NCBI RefSeq assembly: GCF_006440675.2
Contig: NZ_CP083951.1
Coordinates: 4,497,501-4,561,500 of the forward strand
Direction: 5' to 3'
From: Mesorhizobium sp. B2-8-5
Lineage (GTDB): Bacteria > Pseudomonadota > Alphaproteobacteria > Rhizobiales > Rhizobiaceae
DNA: 64,000 bases
Positions 41,846 through 52,174 of the stretch are shown here, piece by piece. Position 1 is the first letter of the stretch; the number at the start of each line of letters is the position of its first letter. Under the pieces are notes generated by a model. It was given only the letters and a program-made list of their open reading frames with translations, did not search any database and was not told where the DNA came from. The position numbers and the translations under genes are program-made.

Positions 41846-41977
41846 GGGCCAATCCTCCACACTGGACCGCGATCCGGCTCATGATGCCGAATCGTGCCTT
41901 ATTTCAGCGATTTATGAAACGATATTCAAGCCCGACGTCAAAATGGCCGGCGGTTTTCAACCGCATTCGCCAGCAAA

Positions 41978-42301
41978 CTATTTGCCGCCCTTGCCCTTGC
42001 TGTTCTGATGCGAGCGCAGGATCCGGCTCTTGAGCACGTTCGACGATTTGAACGTCATCACCCGGCGCGGCAGGATCGGCACTTCCTCGCCCGTCTTGGG
42101 GTTGCGGCCGATGCGCTCGTTCTTGGAACGGACATGGAAGGTGGCGAAGGACGACAGCTTCACCGTCTCGCCGCGGACGATTGCCTCGCAGATCTCATCG
42201 AGGACAGCCTCGACGAGCTCCGCCGATTCAGTTCGCGACAAGCCAACCTTCCGGTAAACGGCTTCAGCAAGGTCGGCACGCGTAAGTGTCTTTCCCCCCA
42301 T
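41978..42301 (-). CDS. ihfA: Integration host factor subunit alpha
   Basis: A 107-residue DNA-bending protein that pairs with IHF-beta. Conserved blocks are [39 protein letters not shown], and the beta-arm sequence [20 protein letters not shown]. The C-terminal extension ending KGKGGK is basic. It lies between fabH and merR as in other alphaproteobacteria. Confidence 0.95.
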   Translation of the reverse strand: MGGKTLTRADLAEAVYRKVGLSRTESAELVEAVLDEICEAIVRGETVKLSSFATFHVRSKNERIGRNPKTGEEVPILPRRVMTFKSSNVLKSRILRSHQNSKGKGGK

Positions 42302-42405
42302 GCGACCGTCCCATCTGCTCGCAAAAACGTAAATCGATACAGGTAAAGGCAGAGCCTAAGTAATTGATCCGGCAAGGTCAAGAACCGAACCGGCGAGTTC
42401 GGCAC

Positions 42406-43377
42406 TTACCAGCGGAGCAATACCGCGCCCCAGGTGAAACCTCCACCCATCGCCTCGAGAAGCACAAGGTCGCCCTTCTTGATGCGGCCATCCGCGACGG
42501 CCACCGACAAAGCGAGCGGCACCGAGGCAGCCGAGGTGTTACCGTGTAAATCGACGGTGACCACCACTTTCTGCTCGGCAATCCCGAGCTTCTTGGCGGA
42601 AGCGTCAATAATCCGTTTATTGGCCTGATGCGGCACGAACCAGTCGAGGTCCTCGGCTGTTATGCCGGCCTCGCTGAAGGTCGCCTCGATGACATCGGTG
42701 ATCATGCCGACGGCATGCTTGAACACTTCACGGCCTTCCATCCTCAGATGACCGACGGTTCCCGTGGTAGAAGGACCGCCGTCGACGAAGAGCTTGTCCT
42801 TGTGCACGCCATCCGAACGCAGGCTCGCCGCCAGCACGCCGCGATCGGTAATCGCGCCCGCTCCGTCTGCCGCTTCCAGAACCAGCGCGCCGGCGCCGTC
42901 GCCGAACAGCACGCAGGTCGAGCGGTCGCTCCAGTCGAGGATGCGCGAGAATGTTTCCGAACCGATCACCAGGACGCGTTTGGCCAGGCCGCCCCGGATA
43001 TAAAGGTCGGCGGTGGCGACCGCATAAACGAAGCCCGAGCAGACGGCCTGCATATCGAAGGCAAAGCCATGATGCATGCCGAGCCGGTTCTGGATTTCGA
43101 CAGCGGTCGCCGGGAACGTGTTGTTGGGCGTCGAGGTCGCCAGGATGATGAGGTCGATATCGGCGGGCGTCATGCCGGCGCTGTCCAGCGCCGCGCGCGC
43201 CGCCGCCTCGCCAAGCGAGGCTGTCGTCTCGTCGTCGGCCGCGACGTGGCGTTGGCGAATGCCGGTGCGCTGAACGATCCACTCGTCCGAGGTTTCGACC
43301 ATGCCTTCGAAGTCGGCATTCTTCATGATGCGGCGGGGCAGCGCGGCACCGTTGCCGCGCACGACTGATCTGATCAA
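42406..43377 (-). CDS. fabH: 3-oxoacyl-[acyl-carrier-protein] synthase III
   Basis: Starts fatty-acid elongation by condensing acetyl-CoA with malonyl-ACP. The 323 residues include the catalytic Cys113 in [12 protein letters not shown], the His and Asn of [11 protein letters not shown] and [13 protein letters not shown]. The N-terminal [15 protein letters not shown] is typical. It begins nine bases after plsX and is part of the same transcript. Confidence 0.96.
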   Translation of the reverse strand: MIRSVVRGNGAALPRRIMKNADFEGMVETSDEWIVQRTGIRQRHVAADDETTASLGEAAARAALDSAGMTPADIDLIILATSTPNNTFPATAVEIQNRLGMHHGFAFDMQAVCSGFVYAVATADLYIRGGLAKRVLVIGSETFSRILDWSDRSTCVLFGDGAGALVLEAADGAGAITDRGVLAASLRSDGVHKDKLFVDGGPSTTGTVGHLRMEGREVFKHAVGMITDVIEATFSEAGITAEDLDWFVPHQANKRIIDASAKKLGIAEQKVVVTVDLHGNTSAASVPLALSVAVADGRIKKGDLVLLEAMGGGFTWGAVLLRW

Positions 43378-43386
43378 GGCTCTGTC

Positions 43387-44454
43387 CTATTCCTCGGCGT
43401 CGGCGACGCCGGATTTCCTGTTTGCCTGCGCGGTCGGATTGCGCGCATGGAACAGATCGAGGTCGGCCTCGATCCGGTCAAGCAGATTGTTGCGCACCAT
43501 GTCGTAGCCGAGTTCGACGGCGGCAGCGAAGCCGTCCGAATCGGCGCCGCCATGGCTCTTCACCACGATGCCGTTCAATCCCAGGAAGACGCCGCCGTTG
43601 GAGCGCCCGACATCCATCTTCTCGCGCAGCCTGTCGAAGGCGCCCTTGGCGAAGACATAGCCGATCTTGGCCATGAACGTGCGGCTCATGGCGGCGCGCA
43701 GATAGCCGGCGATCTGCCTTGCGGTGCCCTCGGCGGTCTTGAGCGCGATGTTGCCGGCAAAACCCTCGGTAACCACCACGTCGACCGTGCCCTTGCCGAT
43801 ATCGTCGCCCTCGACGAAGCCGCGATAATTCATCGAGGCCATGTTGGCCTCGCGCAGCATGCGGCCGGCTTCCTTGACTTCTTCCTGGCCCTTGATCTCC
43901 TCGACGCCGACATTGAGCAGGCCGACGCTCGGCCGCTCGATGCCGAACACCGAGCGCGCCATACCGGTGCCCAGAATGGCGAAATCGATAAGCTGGTGCG
44001 CATCCGCGCCGATGGTGGCGCCGACATCGAGCACCACGCTTTCGCCGCGCGTCGTCGGCCAGAGCGCCGCGATCGCCGGGCGGTCGATGGTGGCCATGGT
44101 GCGCAGGCAGAATTTCGACATCGCCATCAGCGCGCCGGTGTTACCGGCCGAGATGCAGGCCTGCGCGCCGCCGTTCTTGACCGCTTCGACGGCCTTCCAC
44201 ATCGACGACTTCCAGCGGCCATGGCGCAGCGCCTGGCTCGGCTTGTCGTCCATGCGCACCGCGATCTCGCAATGGACGAACTCGCTTATCTCGGCGAGTT
44301 TCGGGAACTTGGCGAGTTCGGGACGCACCACGTCCTCGCGGCCATAGATGACGAAGCGGATGTCAGGGCGGCGGATGGCGACCGTCATCAGCGCCGGGAT
44401 GACCACGCTCGGTCCGTGATCGCCGCCCATGGCATCGATGGAAATCCTGATCAC
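43387..44454 (-). CDS. plsX: Phosphate acyltransferase PlsX
   Basis: Makes acyl-phosphate from acyl-ACP for phospholipid synthesis. The 355 residues begin [20 protein letters not shown], the family signature, and contain [29 protein letters not shown] and the C-terminal [12 protein letters not shown]. Its length matches the family. It is the first gene of plsX-fabH, with the DUF177 gene 130 bp upstream on the same strand. Confidence 0.96.
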   Translation of the reverse strand: MIRISIDAMGGDHGPSVVIPALMTVAIRRPDIRFVIYGREDVVRPELAKFPKLAEISEFVHCEIAVRMDDKPSQALRHGRWKSSMWKAVEAVKNGGAQACISAGNTGALMAMSKFCLRTMATIDRPAIAALWPTTRGESVVLDVGATIGADAHQLIDFAILGTGMARSVFGIERPSVGLLNVGVEEIKGQEEVKEAGRMLREANMASMNYRGFVEGDDIGKGTVDVVVTEGFAGNIALKTAEGTARQIAGYLRAAMSRTFMAKIGYVFAKGAFDRLREKMDVGRSNGGVFLGLNGIVVKSHGGADSDGFAAAVELGYDMVRNNLLDRIEADLDLFHARNPTAQANRKSGVADAEE

Positions 44455-44584
44455 GTAGTGCTTTTCTCACGGGTTGCCTGGCTTGCGGCTGACGCCTGCC
44501 AGGGTAAGGGGGCTCGCGAAGGTTCGGCGAAAATAGCGGTTTTGCGCCTAGGCACAACCAACTTTTCCAAAATCCGGACCACTC

Positions 44585-45133
44585 TCAGGATTTTCCGAGC
44601 AGCGAACGCAGCTTTTTCTGGAATTCGCTTTCTTCGGATTGATCGTCGCCGGCGACGTCGAGCGAGGCTCCCGGCTTGCGCGGATAGGGGTCGATCGCCA
44701 GGCCGAAAAACTGTTCGGCCAGCGCGCCGACATCGATGGTGTCGCCGGAAAATATTTCCGGACTGTCCGGTCCGTCGGCGTCGAGGATCATCTCGCCGCC
44801 GCCCTCGAAACCCTCGCGCCCAAGCTTCGACTGCTCGGGCAGAAACAGCGCCTCGACGGGCTCGTCGATATGCGCGGTGACCGGATCGAGCGTGACGATG
44901 CAGGCCTGCGTGATGTCGGCCTCGACGCGACCGGTGACCTTGACGCCATTGCGCTTCCAGGAGGCCACAAGCAGTTCGGCGCGATAGTTTTCGACCGAAA
45001 GCAGTTCGTATTCGGCGGCAAGCGCCTCGCGCTGGCGCTCATCGGCCTCGACCAGGACAGGCAGGCCCTTTTGCGGCAGCCGTGCGACATTGGCGACAAA
45101 GGATACAGGGCTGCGCAATTCGTCGTCTTTCAT
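44585..45133 (-). CDS. DUF177 (YceD-like) protein
   Basis: A 182-residue protein with the DUF177 core VTGRVEADITQACIVTLDPV and an acidic C-terminal part. YceD-like proteins usually neighbour rpmF-plsX; here rpmF is not adjacent. In plants and bacteria members act in 23S rRNA accumulation. The ATG at 45133 follows AAGGAGG by five bases. It begins 12 bases after the chaperone gene stop. Confidence 0.88.
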   Translation of the reverse strand: MKDDELRSPVSFVANVARLPQKGLPVLVEADERQREALAAEYELLSVENYRAELLVASWKRNGVKVTGRVEADITQACIVTLDPVTAHIDEPVEALFLPEQSKLGREGFEGGGEMILDADGPDSPEIFSGDTIDVGALAEQFFGLAIDPYPRKPGASLDVAGDDQSEESEFQKKLRSLLGKS

Positions 45134-45144
45134 CCCGGCCTCCT

Positions 45145-45687
45145 TCACGCGGCCCCGGCGGACGGGAACGCGGCGATGCCGGCGACGATCGATTCGGTCG
45201 GCTGCGCGGCAAGCTTCTGGCTAGCCTCGCAGACATAGTCCGCCAGCAGCGGCGCCTGCGGCCAGGGGCCGGAGTCCGGCCTGACGTTGCGGGCGAGCGC
45301 CGCCGCAAGCGCCACCCGGTCGTCTTCCTTGAGCGCGTCGTCATAAGCGGCCGTACGGCCGTAAAACATCTTTGCCAGCTTCTTCATGCGCTTGGGCACG
45401 CCGACATCGCTGATGCCAAGTTCGCGCAGCGAATGCTCGACATCGAGGAAGAACTCGTCGATCAGCACTTGCGCGACTTCGGCGGCCACACCTTGCTCGC
45501 CACGCAGCCGGTGTTGGACGAGATACATGTGCAGCGACAGCATCTCGAAGCGGCCGAGCGGCGTATCGGGCACATTCCAGTCGGAATAAAACACCGCTTG
45601 CCGCGCCGCCGCCACGATTCGTGCGTAGAGCGCGTCGGTGATAGCGCGGTTGGCATTGCGTTCGCGGCCAAAAAGGCGCTGGAACAT
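45145..45687 (-). CDS. Ubiquinol-cytochrome c chaperone (CBP3) family protein
   Basis: A 180-residue protein similar to the CBP3/UQCC1 domain that helps assemble cytochrome b in the bc1 complex. Marks are FQRLFGRERNANRAITDALY, RQAVFYSDWNVPDTPLGRFE and VEHSLRELGISDVGVPKRMK, followed by FYGRTAAYDDAL. The start MFQRLFG has AGGAG ten bases upstream. It is divergent from bamE, a common alphaproteobacterial order. Confidence 0.92.
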   Translation of the reverse strand: MFQRLFGRERNANRAITDALYARIVAAARQAVFYSDWNVPDTPLGRFEMLSLHMYLVQHRLRGEQGVAAEVAQVLIDEFFLDVEHSLRELGISDVGVPKRMKKLAKMFYGRTAAYDDALKEDDRVALAAALARNVRPDSGPWPQAPLLADYVCEASQKLAAQPTESIVAGIAAFPSAGAA

Positions 45688-45804
45688 TGAGGGCGGTCTC
45701 CTGGGGACCTGTTGTTTGATTTGGCCTTGTTGCATCGGCATGCAAGCTGGTTTACCGGTTTTGCGGCCCAGCGCAAGTTGCGGGGATGTGATGGAGAATT
45801 GTTG

Positions 45805-46329
45805 TTGGGTGCGCTGAAATTCAAGTCGTTCTTTGCGCCCGCCCCGTTGGGCGTGGCTTCGCTGCTGGTAGTGGTGTCAGCGCTTTCCGCCTGCAATTCG
45901 TCCAAGATGTTCGGCGATCTCCATCCGAGCGAAACGCTGACGAAAGGCTACGTCATCGACCAGCAGGCGATCGATTCGGTGCCGGTCGGGTCGAGCCGCG
46001 AGCAGGTGCTTTTGGCGCTGGGCACGCCGTCGACGACGGCGACCTTCGACAACGAGGCCTTCTACTACATCTCGCAAACGCGCAAGCGCTATGTCGCCTT
46101 CGACAATCCCCGCATCATCGACCAGCATGTGCTGGCGGTCTATTTCGGCGCCGACGGCCGCGTTACCCAGATCGCCAACTACGGCCTCAAGGACGGCAAG
46201 ATCTTCGACTTCATCTCGAGGACGACGCCGACCGGCGGCAAGGACCAGAACTTCCTCAGCCAGATCATCAGCGGCGCCAGCAAGCTGGCGCCCGGCATCC
46301 CCGGCGGCGGCAGCGGCGGTACGCCTTAA
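45805..46329 (+). CDS. bamE: Outer-membrane assembly lipoprotein BamE (SmpA/OmlA)
   Basis: A 174-residue lipoprotein of the BAM complex. The signal ends in the lipobox LSAC with the acylated Cys near residue 30. The SmpA/OmlA fold shows GYVIDQQAIDSVPVGSSREQ, LLALGTPSTTATFDNEAFYY and VLAVYFGADGRVTQI. No ATG is available: three consecutive TTG codons lie at 45799-45807, and the third has the best spacing from GGAG. A terminator follows at 46356. Confidence 0.9.
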   Translation: MGALKFKSFFAPAPLGVASLLVVVSALSACNSSKMFGDLHPSETLTKGYVIDQQAIDSVPVGSSREQVLLALGTPSTTATFDNEAFYYISQTRKRYVAFDNPRIIDQHVLAVYFGADGRVTQIANYGLKDGKIFDFISRTTPTGGKDQNFLSQIISGASKLAPGIPGGGSGGTP

Positions 46330-46355
46330 GTCTATCGACGGCCTGCAGAACAATC

Positions 46356-46387
46356 AAACCCGCCGCCTAGCCGGCGGGGTTTTGTTT
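46356..46387 (+). terminator. Terminator after bamE
   Basis: CCCGCCG (46359-46365) pairs with CGGCGGG (46372-46378) around a 6-base loop, and TTTTGTTT follows. Confidence 0.8.
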
Positions 46388-46460
46388 AGGTGCGGCCAAG
46401 ACGCATACTTGCTTATATTCCGGCGTCCCCCTATCAATTTGCTGGGGATTGGGACCGGTC

Positions 46461-47006
46461 ATGAGCAACAGCGATCGTACTGTGCCGCAAGGTTGGATGG
46501 CGACAGGCACGCCTGACCGGCAAACCGTGACACCTGACTGGCTTGTCGTCGAAGCGCCGACAATCGACGGCGTCGCGCTCAAGGAAATCCGACCTGTCGC
46601 GACTTCGACCGGCTACCTCACCGAGGTTTTTCGCGAGGAATGGGATCTCGACGGACTTCCGGTCGGACAGGTGTTTCAGCGCACGCTTTATCCCGGCGCG
46701 GTGACGGGATGGCATGCCCATGGCGTCACAACCGACCGGCTTTTTTGCTCGGTGGGCAGCGTTCGAATCTCGCTGTTCGACGGTCGCAAGGCCTCGCCGA
46801 CGTTCGGCACGGTTTGGCACAAGATTGTCGGAGCGGTCAGGCCCGCTATCGTCATCATTCCGCCCGGCGTCTGGCACGGTGTCGTCGCGCTCGGAGCGGA
46901 GACTGCTTTGGTGCTCAACCTCGTCGACAAGGCCTACGCCTATGACGCGCCCGACCATTGGCGCCTGCCGCCGGACACCGAACAGATCCCCTACAAGCTG
47001 GTGTAG
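46461..47006 (+). CDS. RmlC-like cupin (dTDP-4-dehydrorhamnose 3,5-epimerase-related)
   Basis: A 181-residue cupin. The middle reads FQRTLYPGAVTGWHAHGVTT with the conserved His pair, DRLFCSVGSVRISLFDGRKA and IIPPGVWHGVVALG. These are features of RmlC and of sugar-nucleotide isomerase relatives. Full rhamnose genes (rmlABD) are not near, so it may act on another dTDP-sugar. It is coupled to a GT2 gene one base downstream, suggesting a shared role in decorating a surface glycan. Confidence 0.78.
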   Translation: MSNSDRTVPQGWMATGTPDRQTVTPDWLVVEAPTIDGVALKEIRPVATSTGYLTEVFREEWDLDGLPVGQVFQRTLYPGAVTGWHAHGVTTDRLFCSVGSVRISLFDGRKASPTFGTVWHKIVGAVRPAIVIIPPGVWHGVVALGAETALVLNLVDKAYAYDAPDHWRLPPDTEQIPYKLV

Positions 47007-47007
47007 C

Positions 47008-47997
47008 GTGGAACAGGCCGGTCAAGGCGCGGCGATCGGACCGATCGAACCGCTGGTCTCGGTCGTGATAGCGACGCACAATCGTCCGGCGGTGCTGCAT
47101 CAAACGCTGAAGAGCCTCGTTGGCCAGACCCTGCAGGACTGGGAAGCCATGGTGATTGGTGATGCGTGCCGGCCGGACACCGCGACAACGGTTGCCGCTT
47201 TCGGCGACGCCCGCATCTCCTATATCGATCTTCCCGTGAACTTCGGCGAGCAGTCGGGGCCTAACAATATCGGCTTTGCCAGAGCACGCGGCCGTTTCGT
47301 TGCCATATTGAACCATGACGACCTATGGTTTCCCGACCATCTGACGTCCATGAGCGGCTGGATCGACGCCACCGGCGCCGATGTGGTGATCGCCCGGGGT
47401 GCGGTCATCGAGTCGGCCGCGAGCAAAGGTTCCAGGCATATGATCCTCGGGACGGGGCGGCACGGCTTCTATGACCCGGTCACCACAGTCGGCTTCGGCT
47501 CCGCGCAAATGGTCCGGAGAACGTCTCTGCCAAGGCTTGGGCCATGGCGCCCGGCCAGCCAGTGCGTCTGCGAGAGTTCCCAGGACTGGCTGTTCCGTGC
47601 ATGGCGCAACGGTGCGGTGATTGCGACAATGCCGCATCTGACCGTGCTCATGCTGCATTCGGGCAAGCGCGAAGGCAGCTATGCGCGTGATACGGCGCAG
47701 GAGCAGGAAGAACTGATGAACGCGATGAGTTCGCCAGACGCGTTGCGCGTCAGGATTCTTGGCAACGCCGAGGAACCGGCTCCCCTCAAGCGCTTCCGCT
47801 ACCTCAAACGCAGGCTGCTGGCTGCCCTCGGCATACATCCGCGAGCGCGTTCCTTCCGCCGCCAATTTCGCCACGGCGCGTTCATTGCCATGCTGCGCCA
47901 GACTCGCGGCTTACCGCCAATGCCCGAACGCGAACCGGATGCCGAAGCGTTGCTGGCCCGCTATCGCCATGACAGCGAAAGGCCAGAGGCCGGCTGA
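47008..47997 (+). CDS. Glycosyltransferase family 2 protein
   Basis: A 329-residue GT-A enzyme. The N-terminal fold reads PLVSVVIATHNRPAVLHQTL, KSLVGQTLQDWEAMVIGD and the DxD-type metal site in AILNHDDLWFPDH. A Trp in SSQDWLFRAWRNGA marks the acceptor-side motif. It begins at a GTG one base after the cupin stop. The C-terminal 80 residues are basic, as in cytosolic enzymes at the membrane surface. The sugar is unknown. Confidence 0.87.
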   Translation: MEQAGQGAAIGPIEPLVSVVIATHNRPAVLHQTLKSLVGQTLQDWEAMVIGDACRPDTATTVAAFGDARISYIDLPVNFGEQSGPNNIGFARARGRFVAILNHDDLWFPDHLTSMSGWIDATGADVVIARGAVIESAASKGSRHMILGTGRHGFYDPVTTVGFGSAQMVRRTSLPRLGPWRPASQCVCESSQDWLFRAWRNGAVIATMPHLTVLMLHSGKREGSYARDTAQEQEELMNAMSSPDALRVRILGNAEEPAPLKRFRYLKRRLLAALGIHPRARSFRRQFRHGAFIAMLRQTRGLPPMPEREPDAEALLARYRHDSERPEAG

Positions 47998-48039
47998 GTG
48001 CCCCCCGGGGCGGAAAGCATGAAGGATGTCATGCCGAAA

Positions 48040-48075
48040 GACAAAGCCCGCGGGATCGCTCCCGCGGGCTTTGTC
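48040..48075. terminator. Bidirectional terminator
   Basis: A perfect 15-bp stem, GACAAAGCCCGCGGG (48040-48054) with its complement 48061-48075, encloses ATCGCT. It separates the GT2 gene from the convergent hppA. Confidence 0.85.
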
Positions 48076-48093
48076 ATGGAATAGCCGCCGCGA

Positions 48094-50235
48094 TCAGCCG
48101 TGCGCGAGCACGGCGAGCAGGAGCAGCGCGACGATGTTGGTGATCTTGATCGCCGGGTTGACGGCCGGGCCGGCGGTGTCCTTGTAGGGATCGCCGACGG
48201 TGTCGCCGGTGACCGATGCCTTATGCGCCTCGGAGCCCTTCAGGTGCTTGACGCCGTCCTTGTCGGTGAAGCCGTCCTCGAACGACTTCTTGGCGTTGTC
48301 CCAGGCGCCGCCGCCGGAGGTCATCGAGATGGCGACGAAGAGGCCATTGACGATGACGCCGAGCAGCGAGGCGCCGAGCGCCGCGAAGGCCGAGGCCTTG
48401 GAGCCCGAGATCAGCAGCACGCCGAAATAGACGACGAGCGGCGCCAGCACGGGCAGCAGCGACGGGATGATCATTTCCCGGATCGCCGCCCTGGTCAGGA
48501 TGTCGACGGCGCGCGCATAGTTCGGCTTCGAGGTGCCGGCCATGATGCCCTTGTCCTCGCGGAACTGCTTGCGCACTTCCTCGACGATGGAGCCCGCGGC
48601 GCGACCGACGGCGGTCATCGCGATGCCGCCGAAGAGGTAGGGGATCAGGCCGCCGAAGATCAGGCCGGCGACGACATACGGATTGGAGAGGTCGAAGGAG
48701 ACCTCGCCCATGCCCTGGAAGTAAGGATACTTGTCGCCATTGGCGGCAAAGAATTTCAGGTCGTTCGAATAGGCCGCGAACAGCACCAGCGCGCCGAGGC
48801 CGGCGGAGCCGATGGCATAGCCCTTGGTGACGGCCTTGGTGGTGTTGCCGACAGCGTCGAGCGCGTCGGTGGAGTGGCGCACCTCCTTGGGCAGGCCGGC
48901 CATTTCGGCAATGCCGCCGGCATTGTCGGTAACAGGGCCGAAGGCGTCGAGCGCCACGATCATGCCGGCAAGGCCGAGCATGGTGGTGACGGCGATCGCG
49001 GTGCCGAAGAGGCCGCCGAGCTGGTAGGTGGCGATGATGCCGCCGACGATGACGATGGCAGGCAGCGCGGTCGATTCCAGCGAGACCGCGAGGCCCTGGA
49101 TGACGTTGGTGCCGTGGCCGGTCACGGAAGCCTGGGCGATCGAGTTCACCGGGCGCTTGTTGGTACCAGTGTAGTATTCGGTGATCACCACGATGAGGCC
49201 GGTCACCAGGAGGCCGATGAGGCCACAAGTGAACAGGTTCTTGCCGGTGATGGCGATGCCGGCGACATTGCCGACCTCGCCCCAGCCGACGGTGGCCGAA
49301 GTGGCGATGGCGAGACCGACGATCGACAAGAGCCCGGTGACGATCAGGCCCTTGTAGAGGGCGCCCATGATCGAGCCGTTCGACCCAAGCTTGACGAAGA
49401 AGGTGCCGACGATAGAGGTCAGGATGCAGGCGCCGCAGATGGCGAGCGGATAGAGCATCGACGCACCCAGCGCGGCCGTGCCGCCGAAGAAGATGGCGGC
49501 GAGCACCATGGTGGCGACGACGGTCACCGCATAGGTTTCGAACAGGTCGGCGGCCATGCCGGCGCAGTCGCCGACATTATCGCCCACGTTGTCGGCGATG
49601 GTGGCCGGGTTGCGCGGATCGTCTTCCGGAATGCCGGCCTCGACCTTGCCGACGAGGTCGCCGCCGACGTCCGCACCCTTGGTGAAGATGCCGCCGCCGA
49701 GACGGGCGAAGATCGAGATCAGCGAAGCGCCGAAGCCGAGCGAAACCAGCGAGTCGACGACGACGCGGTCATTCGGCTGCAGGCCCATCGGGCCAGTCAA
49801 TATGGCGTAGTAGATCGAGACGCCCAGCAGCGCCAGACCCGCCACCAGCATGCCGGTGATGGCGCCCGACTTGAAGGCGATGTCGAGGCCGGCAGCAAGG
49901 CTGTTCGAAGCGGCTTGCGCGGTCCGCACATTGGCGCGCACCGAGACATGCATGCCGATGAAGCCGGCGGCACCCGAGAGCACCGCGCCGATCAGGAAGC
50001 CGATAGCGGCGGTGATCGAAAGCAGCCACCAGGCAAGCAGGAGAACGACGATACCGACGACCGCGATGGTCGTGTACTGGCGCGCCAGATAGGCCTGGGC
50101 GCCTTCGCGGATGGCGGCGGAGATTTCCTGCATGCGCTGATTGCCCTGATCGGACGCAAGGACCGAACGTGTCGCCCAGATGGCGTACAGAACTGACAGC
50201 AAGCCGCAGGCGATGACGGCGGTAATGATGGTCAT
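48094..50235 (-). CDS. hppA: Proton-pumping membrane pyrophosphatase (potassium-insensitive)
   Basis: A 713-residue inner-membrane pump coupling pyrophosphate hydrolysis to proton export. It has about sixteen membrane segments. The catalytic motif [20 protein letters not shown] is followed by [19 protein letters not shown]; further sites are [16 protein letters not shown] and [18 protein letters not shown]. The segment [15 protein letters not shown] carries Lys where potassium-dependent enzymes have Ala, which marks the potassium-insensitive class. The ATG at 50235 has GAGGAAA upstream; the open frame extends 42 codons further without family character. Confidence 0.96.
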   Translation of the reverse strand: MTIITAVIACGLLSVLYAIWATRSVLASDQGNQRMQEISAAIREGAQAYLARQYTTIAVVGIVVLLLAWWLLSITAAIGFLIGAVLSGAAGFIGMHVSVRANVRTAQAASNSLAAGLDIAFKSGAITGMLVAGLALLGVSIYYAILTGPMGLQPNDRVVVDSLVSLGFGASLISIFARLGGGIFTKGADVGGDLVGKVEAGIPEDDPRNPATIADNVGDNVGDCAGMAADLFETYAVTVVATMVLAAIFFGGTAALGASMLYPLAICGACILTSIVGTFFVKLGSNGSIMGALYKGLIVTGLLSIVGLAIATSATVGWGEVGNVAGIAITGKNLFTCGLIGLLVTGLIVVITEYYTGTNKRPVNSIAQASVTGHGTNVIQGLAVSLESTALPAIVIVGGIIATYQLGGLFGTAIAVTTMLGLAGMIVALDAFGPVTDNAGGIAEMAGLPKEVRHSTDALDAVGNTTKAVTKGYAIGSAGLGALVLFAAYSNDLKFFAANGDKYPYFQGMGEVSFDLSNPYVVAGLIFGGLIPYLFGGIAMTAVGRAAGSIVEEVRKQFREDKGIMAGTSKPNYARAVDILTRAAIREMIIPSLLPVLAPLVVYFGVLLISGSKASAFAALGASLLGVIVNGLFVAISMTSGGGAWDNAKKSFEDGFTDKDGVKHLKGSEAHKASVTGDTVGDPYKDTAGPAVNPAIKITNIVALLLLAVLAHG

Positions 50236-50332
50236 TGCCGGATTTTCCTCGATTGTTGGCCCAAAAGAACCCCTCCCTGGGCCGTTGGAACGGAGATGGA
50301 TGCCGCGCACGGATTCCACCCCTTGGCTGGGG

Positions 50333-50361
50333 TGTATGCGAAACAGGGCTTGGAACGTCAA
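50333..50361 (-). promoter_or_regulatory. Candidate hppA promoter
   Basis: On the minus strand TTGACG (50361-50356) and CATACA (50338-50333) are 17 bases apart, placing transcription start near 50326 and a leader of about 90 bases before hppA. Confidence 0.45.
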
Positions 50362-50489
50362 GATATTGTTCGGTTTTTGCCCGGCTTTCGCCCAAAAGAA
50401 GAGGGCGGGAATTGTTGTGCCAGCGCAAGCCTGGAATTAGATCGATTGAAATGACGCTGGGGCACATTCGCCAATCCTCAGACGTAGCG

Positions 50490-51239
50490 TTATTCCGCCC
50501 CCTGCCCCATGCGTCGCGCGGCGTAGCGTTCGACCGCCGACAGGCCGTCATAGATCAGCACGGCAAGCGCCGCGACGATCAGGCCGCCCTGCAGCACGAA
50601 GGCAAGGTTGTTCGAGATCAGGCCGGCGATGATCACCTCGCCAAGCGTCTTGGCGGCAACGGTCGATCCGATGGTCGCGGTGGCGAGGCTGATGACGACC
50701 GAGAGCCGGATGCCGCCGAGGATCACCGGGGCGCTCAGCGGCAGCTCGACCTTCATCAGCCTTTGCCAACCGGTCATGCCGGCGCCACGCGCCGCTTCCA
50801 TGACGTTGCCGGGCAACGTGGTGAGCGCCGTCAGCGCGTTTTCGAAGATCGGCAGCAATCCGTAGAGGAAGAGCGCGATCAGCGTCGGCTTTTCGCCGAA
50901 ACCGACGGCCGGCACGGCGAGCGCCAGCACGGCAACCGGCGGAAAGGTCTGGCCGATATTGACCAGGCTGCGCGACAAGGGCAGGAACTCGGCGCCGGCC
51001 GGCCTGGTGACCAGGATGGCGAGCGCCACGGCGACGATCGTCGCGGCCACCGTCGCGACCAGGACGATCCGCAGATGCTGCAAGGTCAGCGACAGCAGGC
51101 TGCCTTGGTTGTAGATTGCCGGCGCGCCATTCTCGGTCAGGGGCTTCAGCAGCGGCTCGAACCAGTTGGGGCTGGTGATGAAGACCACCAGCACCACCAG
51201 AACGGCCAGCCTCAGCAGCGCGGGCAGCCAGGCTTTCAT
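50490..51239 (-). CDS. yehW: ABC importer permease (YehW-like)
   Basis: A 249-residue membrane subunit of a quaternary-amine/osmolyte ABC importer. It has about five helices, with the ATPase-coupling region NALTALTTLPGNVMEAARGA and GMTGWQRLMKVELPLSAPVI. Its size and place as the shorter of two permeases match YehW of E. coli. The first four bases overlap the ATPase gene. Confidence 0.88.
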   Translation of the reverse strand: MKAWLPALLRLAVLVVLVVFITSPNWFEPLLKPLTENGAPAIYNQGSLLSLTLQHLRIVLVATVAATIVAVALAILVTRPAGAEFLPLSRSLVNIGQTFPPVAVLALAVPAVGFGEKPTLIALFLYGLLPIFENALTALTTLPGNVMEAARGAGMTGWQRLMKVELPLSAPVILGGIRLSVVISLATATIGSTVAAKTLGEVIIAGLISNNLAFVLQGGLIVAALAVLIYDGLSAVERYAARRMGQGAE

Positions 51240-52174
51240 TGCGGCCTCGCCGCGCGCTTCACCAAGCATTCGATGGTGACGCGGCCAATGAGCTTGCCGT
51301 CGGCGCCCTTCACCGGCAGCGCAGGGCGGCCCGACCACAACAGCTCGGCCAGCGCGTCGCGCTGCGTAGCTTCGCCTGGGATCGCCTCGCCTTCGGCGCC
51401 GCCCGGCTCCACGGCATCGCGCACAGGCCCCAGCGACAGCAGACGGAACGGCCTTTCGCTGGCGCCGACCAGTGTCTCGACGAAATCGCTTGCGGGCCTC
51501 GCCAGGATTTCTGCCGGCTTGGCGTATTGCACCAGCTTGCCGGCATCCATGACGGCGATCTTGTCGCCCAAGTGCACAGCCTCTTCCATGTCGTGGGTGA
51601 CGAGGATGATGGTGGTGCCGAAACGCTTCTGGATCGCCAGCAGATCCTCTTGCGCCTTGGTGCGGATGATCGGGTCGAGCGCGCCGAAGGGCTCGTCCAT
51701 CAAAAGCACGTTGGGCTCGGCGGCCAAAGCGCGGGCGACGCCGACGCGCTGCTGCTGGCCGCCGGAAAGCTCGTGCGGATAGCGCGGTCCATAGGCCTGG
51801 GGATCGAGCTGGTAGAGTGTCATCAACTCGTCGACGCGCGCCTTGATGCGGTCCCTGTCCCAGCCGAGCAGCAGCGGCACGGTGGCGATGTTCTGCGCCA
51901 CCGTGCGATGCGGAAACAGGCCGTGACCCTGGATGGCGTAGCCGATGCTGCGGCGCAGCTGATAGCCGGGCACGGAGCGGTTGTCGGCGCCGTCGAGCTT
52001 GATGACCCCGGAGGTCGGCTCGACCAGCCGGTTGATCATCCTGAGCAGCGTCGTCTTGCCGGATCCCGACGTGCCGACAATGGTGGCGATGGTTCGGGGT
52101 TCGATGATCATCGAAACATTGTCGACCACCGTCGTTTGGTCATAGCGCTTGGTGATGCCTTCGATCTCGATCAT
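51236..52174 (-). CDS. yehX: ABC importer ATPase (YehX-like)
   Basis: A 312-residue ATP-binding subunit. The Walker A is VGTSGSGKTTLLRMINRLVE, the signature LSGGQQQRVGVARALA, and Walker B is NVLLMDEPFGALDP. After residue 240 a CBS-like region follows, as in ProV/OpuCA-type subunits. It overlaps the genes on both sides by four bases, so the cluster is one transcript. Confidence 0.94.
   Translation of the reverse strand: MIEIEGITKRYDQTTVVDNVSMIIEPRTIATIVGTSGSGKTTLLRMINRLVEPTSGVIKLDGADNRSVPGYQLRRSIGYAIQGHGLFPHRTVAQNIATVPLLLGWDRDRIKARVDELMTLYQLDPQAYGPRYPHELSGGQQQRVGVARALAAEPNVLLMDEPFGALDPIIRTKAQEDLLAIQKRFGTTIILVTHDMEEAVHLGDKIAVMDAGKLVQYAKPAEILARPASDFVETLVGASERPFRLLSLGPVRDAVEPGGAEGEAIPGEATQRDALAELLWSGRPALPVKGADGKLIGRVTIECLVKRAARPQ

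Noticed and set aside
48100..50196. 698-residue open frame antisense to hppA
   Set aside because: Asp/Glu/His-rich shadow of a highly conserved membrane pyrophosphatase; no domain is visible.
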